Source: Pseudomonas sp. FEN (GTDB lineage: Bacteria > Pseudomonadota > Gammaproteobacteria > Pseudomonadales > Pseudomonadaceae). From it: a stretch of DNA of 64,000 nt. Numbering within the stretch: position 1 is the first letter of the stretch; each line of letters begins with the position of its first letter. Position numbers and translations under genes: made by a program. A model generated the notes under the pieces. It did not search any database. It saw only the letters and a list, made by a program, of their open reading frames with translations, and was not told the DNA's origin. Of this stretch, positions 44,353-53,273 are shown piece by piece. The DNA is taken from contig NZ_CAJFDC010000014.1 in the NCBI RefSeq assembly GCF_904067045.1, forward strand, positions 356,118-420,117. The letters are read 5' to 3'.

Positions 44353-45480
44353 TCACAGGTTGCGCGAAATGACCATGCGTTGAATGTCGCTGGTACCTTC
44401 GTAAATCTGGCAGACCCGCACGTCGCGGTAGATCCGCTCCAACGGGAAGTCGCTCAAATAGCCATAGCCGCCCAGGGTTTGCAAGGCTTGCGAGCAGACT
44501 TTCTCGGCCATTTCCGAGGCGAACAGCTTGGCCATCGAGGCCTCCACCAGCGCTGGCTTACCGCTGTCACGCAGGCCGGCCGCGTAGTGCACCATCTGCC
44601 GGGCCACGGCGATCTGGGTGGCCATGTCCGCCAGGCGGAAGGCCACGGCCTGGTGCTCGATCAGCGCCTTGCCGAAACTTTCCCGTTCACGGGCATAGTC
44701 GCGGGCGGCCTCGAACGCGGCGCGGGCCATGCCCACCGATTGCGCGGCGATACCGACACGCCCGCCCTCCAGGTTGGCCAAGGCAATGCGATAGCCCTCG
44801 CCCTCCTCGCCCAGGCGGTTGGCCAGCGGTACCTTGACGTCCTCGAAGAGGATCTGGCAGGTGTCGGAGGCGTGCTGGCCGAGCTTGTCCTCGACCCGGG
44901 CGACGATATAGCCCGGCGAATCGGTGGGCACGATAAAGGCGCTGATACCACGCTTGCCCGCGTCTGGATCGGTGACCGCGAAGACGATCACCACCCCGGC
45001 GTTCTGCCCGGAGGTGATGAACTGCTTGCAGCCGTTGAGCACATAATGGTCGCCCTCCAGCCTGGCGCGAGTCTTCAGGCCGCTGGCATCGGAACCGGCC
45101 TGCGGTTCGGTCAGGGCAAAGGCGCCGAGCATGGCACCGCTGGCCAATGGCGGCAGGAAACGGGCCTTCTGCTCTTCGCTGCCGAACTTGAGGATCGGCA
45201 CGCAGCCAACCGAGTTGTGCACGCTCATGATGGTCGAGCAGGCGCCATCGCCAGCGGCGATTTCTTCCAGGGCCATGGCATAGGCCAGGTAGCCGGTGTC
45301 GCAACCACCCCACTGTTCCGGGACCAGCATGCCGAAAAAGCCCAGGCCGGCCATTTCGCCGATGGCCTCCTTGGGAAAGCGGTGCTCGCGGTCCCATTCG
45401 GCGGCGAAGGGTTTCAGGCGCTCCTGGGCAAAAGCCCGGGCCACTTCGGCGATCTGTTGTTGTTCATCACTGGGTAACAT
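44353..45480 (-). CDS. Acyl-CoA dehydrogenase
   Basis: 375 residues from ATG 45480, which has AGGAG upstream. Motifs: AFALTEPQAGSDASGLKTRA, GCKQFITSGQNAG, YARERESFGKALIEHQAVAFRLADMATQ and LQTLGGYGYLSDFPLERIYRDVRVCQIYEGTSDIQ. It catalyses the first oxidation of an acyl-CoA. Operon partners (thiolase 8 bp upstream and HSD10-like SDR) suggest 2-methyl-branched acyl-CoA such as from isoleucine, by analogy to the P. putida cluster. Confidence 0.92.
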   Translation of the reverse strand: MLPSDEQQQIAEVARAFAQERLKPFAAEWDREHRFPKEAIGEMAGLGFFGMLVPEQWGGCDTGYLAYAMALEEIAAGDGACSTIMSVHNSVGCVPILKFGSEEQKARFLPPLASGAMLGAFALTEPQAGSDASGLKTRARLEGDHYVLNGCKQFITSGQNAGVVIVFAVTDPDAGKRGISAFIVPTDSPGYIVARVEDKLGQHASDTCQILFEDVKVPLANRLGEEGEGYRIALANLEGGRVGIAAQSVGMARAAFEAARDYARERESFGKALIEHQAVAFRLADMATQIAVARQMVHYAAGLRDSGKPALVEASMAKLFASEMAEKVCSQALQTLGGYGYLSDFPLERIYRDVRVCQIYEGTSDIQRMVISRNL

Positions 45481-45488
45481 GGCAACTC

Positions 45489-46679
45489 CTAGTAGAGGCA
45501 CTCGACGGCCATGGCCGTGGCTTCACCGCCACCAATGCAAATCGCCGCAACCCCACGCCGCAGGCCTTTCTGGCGTAATGCCGAGAGCAGGCTGACCAGA
45601 ATCCGCGCGCCGGACGCACCGATCGGATGGCCCAGGGCGCAGGCACCACCGTGTACATTGACCTTGTCGTGGGGCAGTCCCAGCGCTTGCATCGTCACCA
45701 GCGTGACCACGGCGAAGGCTTCGTTGATTTCGAAACGATCGACCTCGTCCAGGGACCAACCGGTTTTCTTCATCAGTTTTTTGATCGCCCCCACCGGGGC
45801 CACCGGGAACAAACCGGGGGTATCGGCAAACGCCGCATGCCCATGAATCACCGCCAGGGGCGTGAGGCCGCGCTCCTGCGCTTCGGAGCGACGCATCAGC
45901 ACCAGCGCCGCCGCACCGTCGGAAATCGAACTGGAATTCGCCGCCGTGACCGTACCGCCCTGACGGAACGCCGGCTTAAGGCTGGCGATCTTGTCCAGCT
46001 TGGCCTTGGGTGGCTGTTCGTCGTCGCTGATCAGTCGCTGTTCCTTGCCTGCCGTGACCGTCAATGGAACGATTTCCGCACGGAAGAGGCCCTCGCGGAT
46101 GGCCTCCTGGGCGCGGGTCAAGGATGTCAGCGCAAAGGCATCCTGGGTTTCGCGGCTGAAGCCGTGGGTTTCGGCGCAATCCTCGGCGAAGGTGCCCATC
46201 AAGCGGCCCTTGTCATAGGCATCTTCGAGGCCGTCGAGAAACATGTGGTCGAGCACCTGGCCGTGGCCCATGCGGTAGCCGCTGCGGGCGCGGTCCAGCA
46301 GGTACGGCGCGTTGGACATACTTTCCATGCCACCGGCCACCACCACATCGGCGCTGCCGGCCAGGAGCATGTCGTGGGCGAGGATGGTCGCTTCCATGCC
46401 GGAACCGCACATTTTGTTCAGGGTGGTGCAACGGGTGGACTTGTCCAGCCCGGCACCGAGGGCCGCCTGACGGGCCGGGGCCTGGCCGAGGCCGGCGGAC
46501 AGCACACAGCCGAACAGCACGTGCTCGACTTCGTCCGGCGCCAATTCGGCACGTTCGACGGCGGCGCGGATGGCGGCGGCACCCAGTTGCGGCGCGCTGA
46601 GGCTTTTCAGGTCGCCCTGGAAGCCGCCCATGGGCGTGCGCACGGCACTGACAATCACAATGGGATCGTTGGCGGTCAT
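45489..46679 (-). CDS. Acetyl-CoA C-acyltransferase (thiolase)
   Basis: 396 residues. Active-site Cys is in LNKMCGSGMEA near residue 90, the second half has VNVHGGACALGHPIGASGARI with the catalytic His, and the last Cys lies in GVAAICIGGGEA. It splits 3-ketoacyl-CoA with CoA into acetyl-CoA and a shorter acyl-CoA, the final step of the cycle encoded in this operon. It lies 11 bp after the SDR gene. Confidence 0.94.
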   Translation of the reverse strand: MTANDPIVIVSAVRTPMGGFQGDLKSLSAPQLGAAAIRAAVERAELAPDEVEHVLFGCVLSAGLGQAPARQAALGAGLDKSTRCTTLNKMCGSGMEATILAHDMLLAGSADVVVAGGMESMSNAPYLLDRARSGYRMGHGQVLDHMFLDGLEDAYDKGRLMGTFAEDCAETHGFSRETQDAFALTSLTRAQEAIREGLFRAEIVPLTVTAGKEQRLISDDEQPPKAKLDKIASLKPAFRQGGTVTAANSSSISDGAAALVLMRRSEAQERGLTPLAVIHGHAAFADTPGLFPVAPVGAIKKLMKKTGWSLDEVDRFEINEAFAVVTLVTMQALGLPHDKVNVHGGACALGHPIGASGARILVSLLSALRQKGLRRGVAAICIGGGEATAMAVECLY

Positions 46680-46690
46680 GATCGATTCTC

Positions 46691-47458
46691 CTATTTCGCG
46701 GCCATGCGCAAGGCGCCGTCGAGACGGATCACCTCGCCGTTGAGCATGCTGTTTTCAATGATATGCCGAACCAGCGCGGCGTATTCGGCCGGCTTGCCCA
46801 GGCGCGGCGGGAACGGTACGCCGGCCGCGAGCGAGGCACGGACTTCGGCGGTCATGCCGGCCATCATCGGGGTTTCAAAGATGCCCGGGGCGATGGTCAT
46901 CACGCGAATGCCGAAGCGTGCCAGTTCGCGGGCGGCCGGCAGGGTCAGGCTGACAATGGCACCCTTGGACGCGGCATAGGCCGCCTGGCCGATCTGGCCA
47001 TCGTAGGCGGCGGCGGAGGCGGTATTGATGATCACCCCGCGCTCGCCGTCGGCATCCGCCTCGGTCTCGGCGATGGCGGCGGCGGCCAGGCGCAGCAGGT
47101 TGAAGCTGCCGATCAGGTTGACGTTGATCACCTGGCTGAAGCTGTCCAGCAGGTGCGGGCCGTTCTTGCCGAGGATCTTTTCCGCGCGCACGATGCCAGC
47201 GCAGTTGACCAGGCCATGCAGTCCGCCAAAGGCCTCGACCGCGGCCTGTACCGCCGCCTGGGCCTGGGTCTCCTGGGTGATGTCCGCGACCACGCTGCGG
47301 GCTTGTGCCCCGAGTTTTTTCGCCTGGGCGGCGACGGCCTCGGCATTGAGGTCCACCAGCATCACCTTGGCGCCGGCGGCAACCAGCATTTCAGCAGTGG
47401 CCGCGCCGAGGCCGGAAGCCCCGCCGCTGACCATAAAAGCCTTGTCTTGAATGTTCAT
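46691..47458 (-). CDS. 3-hydroxyacyl-CoA dehydrogenase, SDR type (HSD10-like)
   Basis: 255 residues starting MNIQDKAFMVSGGASGLGAATAEML. The NAD site GGASGLG, NCAGIVRAEKI and the catalytic block NTASAAAYDGQIGQAAYAASKGAIVSLTLPAARELARFGIRV identify the type II (HSD10) 3-hydroxyacyl-CoA dehydrogenases, which act on 2-methyl-3-hydroxybutyryl-CoA in isoleucine breakdown. It heads the minus-strand operon. The in-frame extension to 47503 lacks a ribosome binding site and was not used. Confidence 0.92.
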   Translation of the reverse strand: MNIQDKAFMVSGGASGLGAATAEMLVAAGAKVMLVDLNAEAVAAQAKKLGAQARSVVADITQETQAQAAVQAAVEAFGGLHGLVNCAGIVRAEKILGKNGPHLLDSFSQVINVNLIGSFNLLRLAAAAIAETEADADGERGVIINTASAAAYDGQIGQAAYAASKGAIVSLTLPAARELARFGIRVMTIAPGIFETPMMAGMTAEVRASLAAGVPFPPRLGKPAEYAALVRHIIENSMLNGEVIRLDGALRMAAK

Positions 47459-47964
47459 GGCACTGTCCTTCGTGAAACCGTAAATAACGCTGATGACCGA
47501 CACGCGCCACTATAGGAGCCAGCTTGCCGCGGGCAGCGTTCCGACAATGAGCCCCGTGAGCCTTGCCTCGACTTATCCGCCGCCATCGCGGTGGCCGCCT
47601 GATAGTCGCGCATGTCCAGAATCTCTCGGTCTTGTTATTGCAAGGTACCGTAGCAAAATCCTGGAAATAGTCGCGCTATCAGGGACTTGGGACAATGGTC
47701 AAAGCTTTCAACCTGCTTGACTGGTTTGGCCAATAACGGACCTGTGCCGACCTTGCGGGAGCCGGCTTGCCGGTGACGGGATCGACGCGGAGCCCTGTCT
47801 AACCGCGCCGCCTGGATCGCCAGCAAGCTGGCTCCAGGTTTGGGTTGTACGCATGATTTGAGTCAGACTTGAATATTGTGGGAGCGGAGCTTGCCCGCGA
47901 AGGGACCCTCAAGTCTCGCACAGCCCGTCCGGGCGCCATCGTCAGCCAACTGGGACAAACCGGG
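47459..47964. other. Intergenic region with several REP-type elements
   Basis: About 500 bp with no credible gene. It holds repeat-like units near 47512-47600 (TAGGAGCCAGCTTGCCGCGG), 47755-47842 (GGGAGCCGGCTTGCCGGTGA paired with AGCAAGCTGGCTCC) and 47878-47930 (TGTGGGAGCGGAGCTTGCCC, single). The promoter of the SDR-thiolase operon should lie at its left end. Confidence 0.65.
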
Positions 47965-48981
47965 TTAGTGCGCCTCATTGAGAATCAGGCTGCGGTAATG
48001 CCCCGGGTTGGACCCGGACCATTTGCGAAAGGCCTTGTAAAACGAACTGGCGTCGGCGAAACCCAGCCGCGTGGCGATCTCGGCGAAGCTGATCGAAGGC
48101 TCCGCCAGCCAGGCAATCGCCCACTCCTTGCGCACGCTGTCCTTGATCCCCTGGTAGGTCTGCCCTTCTTCCGCCAGCCGCCGGCGCAGGGTCGAGGCCG
48201 ATATGCACAACCGCAGGGCCAGCCCTTCGGTTTCCGGCCAGCCTACGGCGGGCAGTTGGCGCAGGTCCTGTTTGATCCGACTGGCCAGGCTCTGCGCATC
48301 GCGGTAGCGGACCAGGATATTGGCCGGCGCCAGCGCCAGGAAACGTTGCAGCTCACTGGCACTGCGTTTGATCGGCAGGTCCAGGCAGTCGGCGGAGAAG
48401 ATCATCCGGGTGCGCGGCCGGTCAAAGCGCAGGTTCTCGGAAAACATCACCCGATAATCTTCACAATAATCCGGCTCGGCACAGCGCAACTCGATGGCCA
48501 GGATCGGGATGCGCCGTCCGGCCAGCCAGCAGGCCACGCCATGGACAATCATCCAGTAGGTGAAATAGGTAAACGGCCGCCGTGCCTGGCCCTCAGGCTC
48601 CAGCAGGACGATTTCCGCCAGGCTTTGCTGACGCACCAACTGTGCCGGCAGTTGCGCCAGCATCAACGACAGGAAATCCAGTACCGAATCCAGCCCGGTC
48701 GCCACCGTCGGTTGCGCCATGCCCGCACGGCACAGGTAAGCGAAGCTGCCGGAGCGCAACTTGCGCGGGTCCATGCCGAAGAACTCGTCATCGTTGCGTC
48801 GGGCCAACAGGCGCCACAAGCGTGCGTAATCGGTTACTGGAACCCGGGCGGCGGGCTGTTCCAGCAGCATCGAATCGATCCCGACCTTGTCCAGCACCTG
48901 CACGGTGTCCGCACCGGGGGCGCAACTTTGCAACAGTGCCTCGTGCACCAGATGGATGGAGATGCTGTCTTTTTTTGACAT
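47965..48981 (-). CDS. AraC-family transcriptional regulator
   Basis: 338 residues from ATG 48981; the open frame upstream runs through a REP-type repeat and was not used. The C-terminal AraC HTH pair is clear: LRLCISASTLRRRLAEEGQTYQGIKDSVRKEWA and ISFAEIATRLGFADASSFYKAFRKWSGSNPGHYR. The N-terminal ~200 residues match the arabinose-binding-like domain of the OruR/ArgR group. It is on the same strand as, and upstream of, the branched acyl-CoA operon, so it probably controls it. Confidence 0.88.
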   Translation of the reverse strand: MSKKDSISIHLVHEALLQSCAPGADTVQVLDKVGIDSMLLEQPAARVPVTDYARLWRLLARRNDDEFFGMDPRKLRSGSFAYLCRAGMAQPTVATGLDSVLDFLSLMLAQLPAQLVRQQSLAEIVLLEPEGQARRPFTYFTYWMIVHGVACWLAGRRIPILAIELRCAEPDYCEDYRVMFSENLRFDRPRTRMIFSADCLDLPIKRSASELQRFLALAPANILVRYRDAQSLASRIKQDLRQLPAVGWPETEGLALRLCISASTLRRRLAEEGQTYQGIKDSVRKEWAIAWLAEPSISFAEIATRLGFADASSFYKAFRKWSGSNPGHYRSLILNEAH

Positions 48982-49039
48982 TGGCCGACGCTCAAGCGCT
49001 GTACTGATCCGTGTGGCGGCCATCTTAACAGCGCCCGCG

Positions 49040-49142
49040 CCCTGTAGGAGCCGGCTTGCTGCGGGCGGCGCTCCGACGATGAGGCCCTTGAGTCCCGCGT
49101 CGATATCGCGGACGCCGCCCGTAGCAAGCTGGCTCCAGTCGG
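49040..49142. repeat. REP-type repeat upstream of the AraC gene
   Basis: CTGTAGGAGCCGGCTTGCTG at the left pairs with AGCAAGCTGGCTCCAGTCGG at the right, around GC-rich sequence containing GATGAGGCCCTTGAGTC. The same inner motif occurs in the repeat at 61102-61203. Confidence 0.8.
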
Positions 49143-49273
49143 GTTTTTCAACGCGCATCCGATGTAACACCGGGCGGACCAACACACTTCATGAACAGGC
49201 GCACCACGCTTTGCAGCTTGCCCTGTGCGCTGTGGGTCTTAGGATGTAGGCAACAATCATAAGGAGTCATCCC

Positions 49274-50149
49274 ATGTTCGCCGGATTCCAGAAAGACCAG
49301 CGCCACGTCAACGGTGTGGACATTGCCTACCGCATCGGCGGCAGCGGCCCGGGCCTGCTCCTGCTGCACGGCCACCCGCAGACGCATGTCATCTGGCACA
49401 AGATCGCCGGCGACCTGAGCAAACACTTCAGCGTGGTCGCCGCCGACCTGCGCGGCTATGGCGACAGCGCCCGACCCGCGGCCGACGAACAGCACCTCAA
49501 CTATTCCAAGCGCGAGATGGGCCGCGACGGCGTGGCCCTGATGGAATCCCTGGGCTTCAGCGAATTCTCGATCCTGGCCCATGACCGCGGCGCCCGCGTT
49601 GCTCATCGCCTGGCCCTGGACCATCCGCGGGCCGTGTCGCGCATGGTGCTGCTGGATATCGCCCCGACCCTGGCGATGTACGCCCAGACCGACGAAGCCT
49701 TCGCCCGCGCCTACTGGCACTGGTTCTTCCTGATCCGCCCGGCACCGCTGCCGGAAACCCTGATCGAAGCCAACCCGGAGCAATACCTGCGCAGCGTGAT
49801 GGGCAGCCGCAGTGCCGGCCTCAAGCCATTTACCGACGAGGCCTTCAGCGAATACCTGCGCTGCCTCAGCCTGCCCGGCAGCGCGCGAGGCATCTGCGAG
49901 GACTACCGCGCCAGCGCCGGTATCGACCTGGAACACGACCGCGCCGACATCGAGGCTGGGCACAAGCTGAACCTGCCGCTGCTGGTGCTCTGGGGCGCCG
50001 AAGGCATCGTCGGCCGCTGTTTCGATCCGCTGCGCGAATGGCAGCAGGTCGCCACCGACGTGTGCGGCAAGGCCTTGCCCGGTGGGCACTACCTGGCCGA
50101 GGAAATCCCCGAACAATTGCTCGGCGAAGTCCTGGCCTTCCTGCGCTGA
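49274..50149 (+). CDS. Alpha/beta hydrolase, fluoroacetate dehalogenase-like
   Basis: 291 residues. The nucleophile Asp104 lies in AHDRGARV, with Arg105 and Arg108 for carboxylate binding, acid Asp128 in LLDIAP and His272 in GGHYLAEE. The fluoride pocket residues of fluoroacetate dehalogenase, His149, Trp150 (YWHWFFL) and Tyr211 (CEDYRA), are all kept. It is therefore likely to remove halide from haloacetates, though many homologues have unknown natural substrates. It lies between the AraC regulator and dctA with its own ribosome site AAGGAG. Confidence 0.85.
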   Translation: MFAGFQKDQRHVNGVDIAYRIGGSGPGLLLLHGHPQTHVIWHKIAGDLSKHFSVVAADLRGYGDSARPAADEQHLNYSKREMGRDGVALMESLGFSEFSILAHDRGARVAHRLALDHPRAVSRMVLLDIAPTLAMYAQTDEAFARAYWHWFFLIRPAPLPETLIEANPEQYLRSVMGSRSAGLKPFTDEAFSEYLRCLSLPGSARGICEDYRASAGIDLEHDRADIEAGHKLNLPLLVLWGAEGIVGRCFDPLREWQQVATDVCGKALPGGHYLAEEIPEQLLGEVLAFLR

Positions 50150-50262
50150 ATAACCTGCCTCTCAGGACCTGATCGCCCCTTTCCAGCATGGCCGGCGCAA
50201 ACCGCCCATGACGGGATCGGCTTGCCCCCTCTCCCCCAAAAAACCGCGACGAGATAATAACA

Positions 50263-51576
50263 ATGACAATCCGCAAACTGCTGGGAACCCTGTACGTCCA
50301 GGTGGTCATCGCCATTGTGCTGGGGGTGCTGATCGGCAACCACTGGCCGCAGACCGGTATCGACCTCAAGCCCCTGGGCGACGGTTTCATCAAACTGATC
50401 AAGATGATCATCGGCCCGATCATCTTCTGCACCGTGGTTTCCGGCATCACCAGCATGCACGATGTGAAACAGGTCGGGCGAGTCGGCGGCAAGGCGCTGC
50501 TGTATTTTGAAATCGTCTCCACCTTCGCCCTGGCGATCGGCCTGCTGGCCGCCCATGCCCTGCACCCGGGCGCGGGTTTCAACGTCGACGTGAAAACCCT
50601 CGACAGCTCGACCATCGCTGGCTTTGTCGGCCAGGCCCAACATGGCGAAGGCATCACCGGCTTCCTGTTGCATGTGATCCCCAGCACCTTTTTCGACGCC
50701 TTCGCCCAGGGCGAGATCCTGCCGGTGCTGTTCATTTCAATCCTGTTCGGCCTGGCGCTGGTGATGGTCGGTGAAAAAGCCCGTCCCCTGGTCGGCGTGA
50801 TCCACCAGGCCAGCGAGGTGTTCTTCCGCATCGTCGGCATGATCGCCCGCGTGGCGCCAATCGGGGCGTTCGGGGCCATGGCCTTCACCATCGGCAAATA
50901 CGGCCTCGGCTCGCTGCTGCCGCTGATGAAGCTGGTCGGCACGTTCTACCTGACCGCCTTTATCTTCATCACCTGCGTCCTGGGCAGCATCGCTCGCTAT
51001 GCCGGCTTCAGCATCTTCCGCCTGTTGGGCTACATCAAATCGGAACTGCTGATCGTGCTCGGCACCAGCTCCTCGGAGTCGGCCCTGCCGCAACTGATCC
51101 AGAAGCTGGAAAGCCTGGGTTGTTCCAAGGGCGTCGTGGGTATCGTGGTGCCCACCGGCTACACCTTCAACCTCGACGGCACCAATATCTACATGACCCT
51201 GGCGGTGCTGTTCCTGGCCCAGGCGACCAATATCGACCTGACATTGGAACAACAACTGACCCTGCTGGCGGTGACGATGCTCACCTCCAAGGGCGCCGGC
51301 GCGGTGGTCGGCGCCGGTTTCGTCGCCCTGGCCGCGAGCCTGGCGGTGGTCCCGACCGTTCCGGTGGCGGCGATGGTGCTGATCCTCGGGGTGGACCGGT
51401 TCATGGCCGAGTGTCGCTCGCTGACCAATATCATCGGCAACGCCGTCGCCTCGTTGGTGGTGGCCGCCTGGGAGGGCGAGCTGGACCGCGGCAAGATGGC
51501 GCCGATTGCCCTCAAGCGCGAGCGCCAGGCCCTGGCTACCCAGGCAGCGGTCGAAGCCGCCAAGGCAACCCCCTGA
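50263..51576 (+). CDS. dctA: C4-dicarboxylate:cation symporter DctA
   Basis: 437 residues with the DAACS family pattern: KLIKMIIGPIIFCTVVSGI, the serine-rich re-entrant loop GTSSSESALPQ, GYTFNLDGTNIYMTLA, TSKGAGAVVGAGFV and GVDRFMAECRSLTNIIGN. It imports succinate, fumarate and malate with Na+ or protons. It lies upstream of a LysR gene and a convergent leuCD-like pair, which may indicate that this copy serves a particular dicarboxylate such as maleate or a substituted malate. Confidence 0.94.
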   Translation: MTIRKLLGTLYVQVVIAIVLGVLIGNHWPQTGIDLKPLGDGFIKLIKMIIGPIIFCTVVSGITSMHDVKQVGRVGGKALLYFEIVSTFALAIGLLAAHALHPGAGFNVDVKTLDSSTIAGFVGQAQHGEGITGFLLHVIPSTFFDAFAQGEILPVLFISILFGLALVMVGEKARPLVGVIHQASEVFFRIVGMIARVAPIGAFGAMAFTIGKYGLGSLLPLMKLVGTFYLTAFIFITCVLGSIARYAGFSIFRLLGYIKSELLIVLGTSSSESALPQLIQKLESLGCSKGVVGIVVPTGYTFNLDGTNIYMTLAVLFLAQATNIDLTLEQQLTLLAVTMLTSKGAGAVVGAGFVALAASLAVVPTVPVAAMVLILGVDRFMAECRSLTNIIGNAVASLVVAAWEGELDRGKMAPIALKRERQALATQAAVEAAKATP

Positions 51577-51645
51577 CCTTGCCTGCGCCCCCCTCATCCA
51601 ATGCTATCCTGGCGGCCCCTGCCGCCAGTATTCGTTGCTTCGCCC

Positions 51646-52560
51646 ATGAGCCAGAAGAAAGACAACGTGCCCCTGCCCGAAGACCTGCGCGTATTCCTTA
51701 CCGTTATCCGCAAGGCCGGCTTCGCCGCCGCCGCTGATGAACTGGGACTGTCACCCGCCTACGTCAGCAAACGTATCCAGATCCTCGAAACCACCCTCGC
51801 CACTCGCCTGCTGCACCGCACCAGCCGACGCATCGCCCTGACCGAGGACGGCGAGCGGGTGCAACGCTGGGCCGTGCGCATTCTCGAAGACTTCCAGCAA
51901 CTCAACGATGAGCTGTCCGAAGCCCACGACAGCCCCAGCGGTCGCCTGCACCTGTGCAGCAGCTTCGGCTTCGGACGCAATCACGTGGCGCCGGCATTAT
52001 CGCTGCTGGCCGAGCGGTACCCGGACCTGGAGATCCGCCTGGACCTGTTCGACCGGGTGGTGGATATCGTCAGCGAGGGTTTCGACCTGGAGATCCGTGT
52101 CGGCGACGACATCCCCGGCCAGCATATCGGCCGGCGCCTGGTGAGCAATCGACGGGTGCTGTGCGCGGCGCCCGCCTACCTGGAGCGGCGTGGCACGCCG
52201 CAGCAACTGAGCGACCTGGAACAACACGACTGCCTGGTACTCAAGGAGCGCGACAATGCCTTCGGTATCTGGAACCTGGAGCGCGACGGCAGCCAGGACA
52301 GCGTACGGGTGCGCGGGCCATTGTCGTCCAACAGCGGTGAAATTGTCCTGCAATGGGCATTGGACGGACGCGGCGTCCTGCTGCGTTCGCTATGGGATGT
52401 CAAACCGCTGCTGGAACAGGGCCGACTGGTGCGGGTGCTGCACGACTACACCCAGAGCGCGAATGTCTGGGCGGTGTATCCGACACGACTGGCGTACTCG
52501 GGGAAACTGCGAGTCTGCGTGGAGTTTCTGCAGGAGCACTTTCGACAGCTGTCGATCTGA
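51646..52560 (+). CDS. LysR-family regulator, DmlR-like
   Basis: 304 residues. The winged helix starts PLPEDLRVFLTVIRKAGFAAAADELGLSPAYVSKRIQILET, with VSKRI rather than the more common VSRQI, as in DmlR and related C4-acid regulators. The effector domain begins near GRLHLCSSFGFGRNHVAPAL. It follows dctA on the same strand and faces the leuCD-like genes, so it probably controls dctA and perhaps the convergent pair in response to a dicarboxylate. Confidence 0.88.
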   Translation: MSQKKDNVPLPEDLRVFLTVIRKAGFAAAADELGLSPAYVSKRIQILETTLATRLLHRTSRRIALTEDGERVQRWAVRILEDFQQLNDELSEAHDSPSGRLHLCSSFGFGRNHVAPALSLLAERYPDLEIRLDLFDRVVDIVSEGFDLEIRVGDDIPGQHIGRRLVSNRRVLCAAPAYLERRGTPQQLSDLEQHDCLVLKERDNAFGIWNLERDGSQDSVRVRGPLSSNSGEIVLQWALDGRGVLLRSLWDVKPLLEQGRLVRVLHDYTQSANVWAVYPTRLAYSGKLRVCVEFLQEHFRQLSI

Positions 52561-52584
52561 GGCCCTGAAACAGTGGTTCCTGCA

Positions 52585-52623
52585 GTTTTGTGTCGTCCAC
52601 GCTCCTCACGAACGACGCAAAAC
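52585..52623. terminator. Probable bidirectional terminator between lysR and leuD-like genes
   Basis: GTTTTGTGTCGT and ACGACGCAAAAC form a 12-bp stem with one G-U pair and a 15-base loop, between convergent genes. Confidence 0.5.
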
Positions 52624-52658
52624 TTTAGGAGCTTGGCTTGTCATGTCAGACCCGGGGT

Positions 52659-53273
52659 TCAGCTCAACCAGGGATTGGCCTGCAGATGCGCCCGCTCGAA
52701 CGCCTTGATCTCCTCACTGCGCTGCAAGGTGCTACCAATGGCATCGAGCCCCAACATCAGCGCGGTCTTGCGCAACGCGTCAATCTCGAACTCGATGACA
52801 CTGCCATCCTGCAAACGGATCTGCTGGGCCTCGAGATCAATGCCGATCTCGGCGCTCCGCGGCTGACTCACCACCTGCCCCAAACGCTGCGCCGTCGACT
52901 CGTCCAAGCTGATCAACAACACCCCGTTGCGCTGGCAGTTATCATAGAAAATCCCCGCGAAACTGCTGCCGATCAACGCCCGGATCCCCACCTGCTTCAG
53001 TCCCCACACCGCATGCTCACGACTGGACCCGCAACCGAAGTTCGGTCCCACCACCATGAAGCGCGCATCTTTCCAGGCTGGCTGGTTCAGCACGAACTCA
53101 GGGTTGGGCTCACCCGAAGGCAGCATCCGCAGATCGAAGAACAGACCACGGTCCAAGCCGTTGCGATCAATCCCCTTGAGAAACTGCTTGGGCATGATCA
53201 CATCGGTGTCGATATTGGCCGCCAGCATCGGCGCGGCCTTGCCGCTGACTTGGGAAAACGGCTGCATGCTCAT
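52659..53273 (-). CDS. 3-isopropylmalate dehydratase small-subunit paralogue (LeuD-like)
   Basis: 204 residues of the aconitase C-terminal (swivel) domain: NIDTDVIMPKQFLKGIDRNGL, VVGPNFGCGSSREHAVWGLKQ and SSFAGIFYDNCQRNGVLLI. It pairs with the large subunit encoded just upstream, with ATG and TGA overlapping. No leuB or other leucine gene is adjacent, so this is probably a catabolic hydro-lyase rather than the leucine enzyme. LeuCD-type maleate or citraconate hydratases are known and fit the dicarboxylate neighbours. Confidence 0.88.
   Translation of the reverse strand: MSMQPFSQVSGKAAPMLAANIDTDVIMPKQFLKGIDRNGLDRGLFFDLRMLPSGEPNPEFVLNQPAWKDARFMVVGPNFGCGSSREHAVWGLKQVGIRALIGSSFAGIFYDNCQRNGVLLISLDESTAQRLGQVVSQPRSAEIGIDLEAQQIRLQDGSVIEFEIDALRKTALMLGLDAIGSTLQRSEEIKAFERAHLQANPWLS

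Noticed and set aside
49045..49185. N-terminal extension of the AraC regulator
   Set aside because: The extra 68 codons run through a REP element and lack a ribosome binding site; ATG 48981 starts the normal domain.
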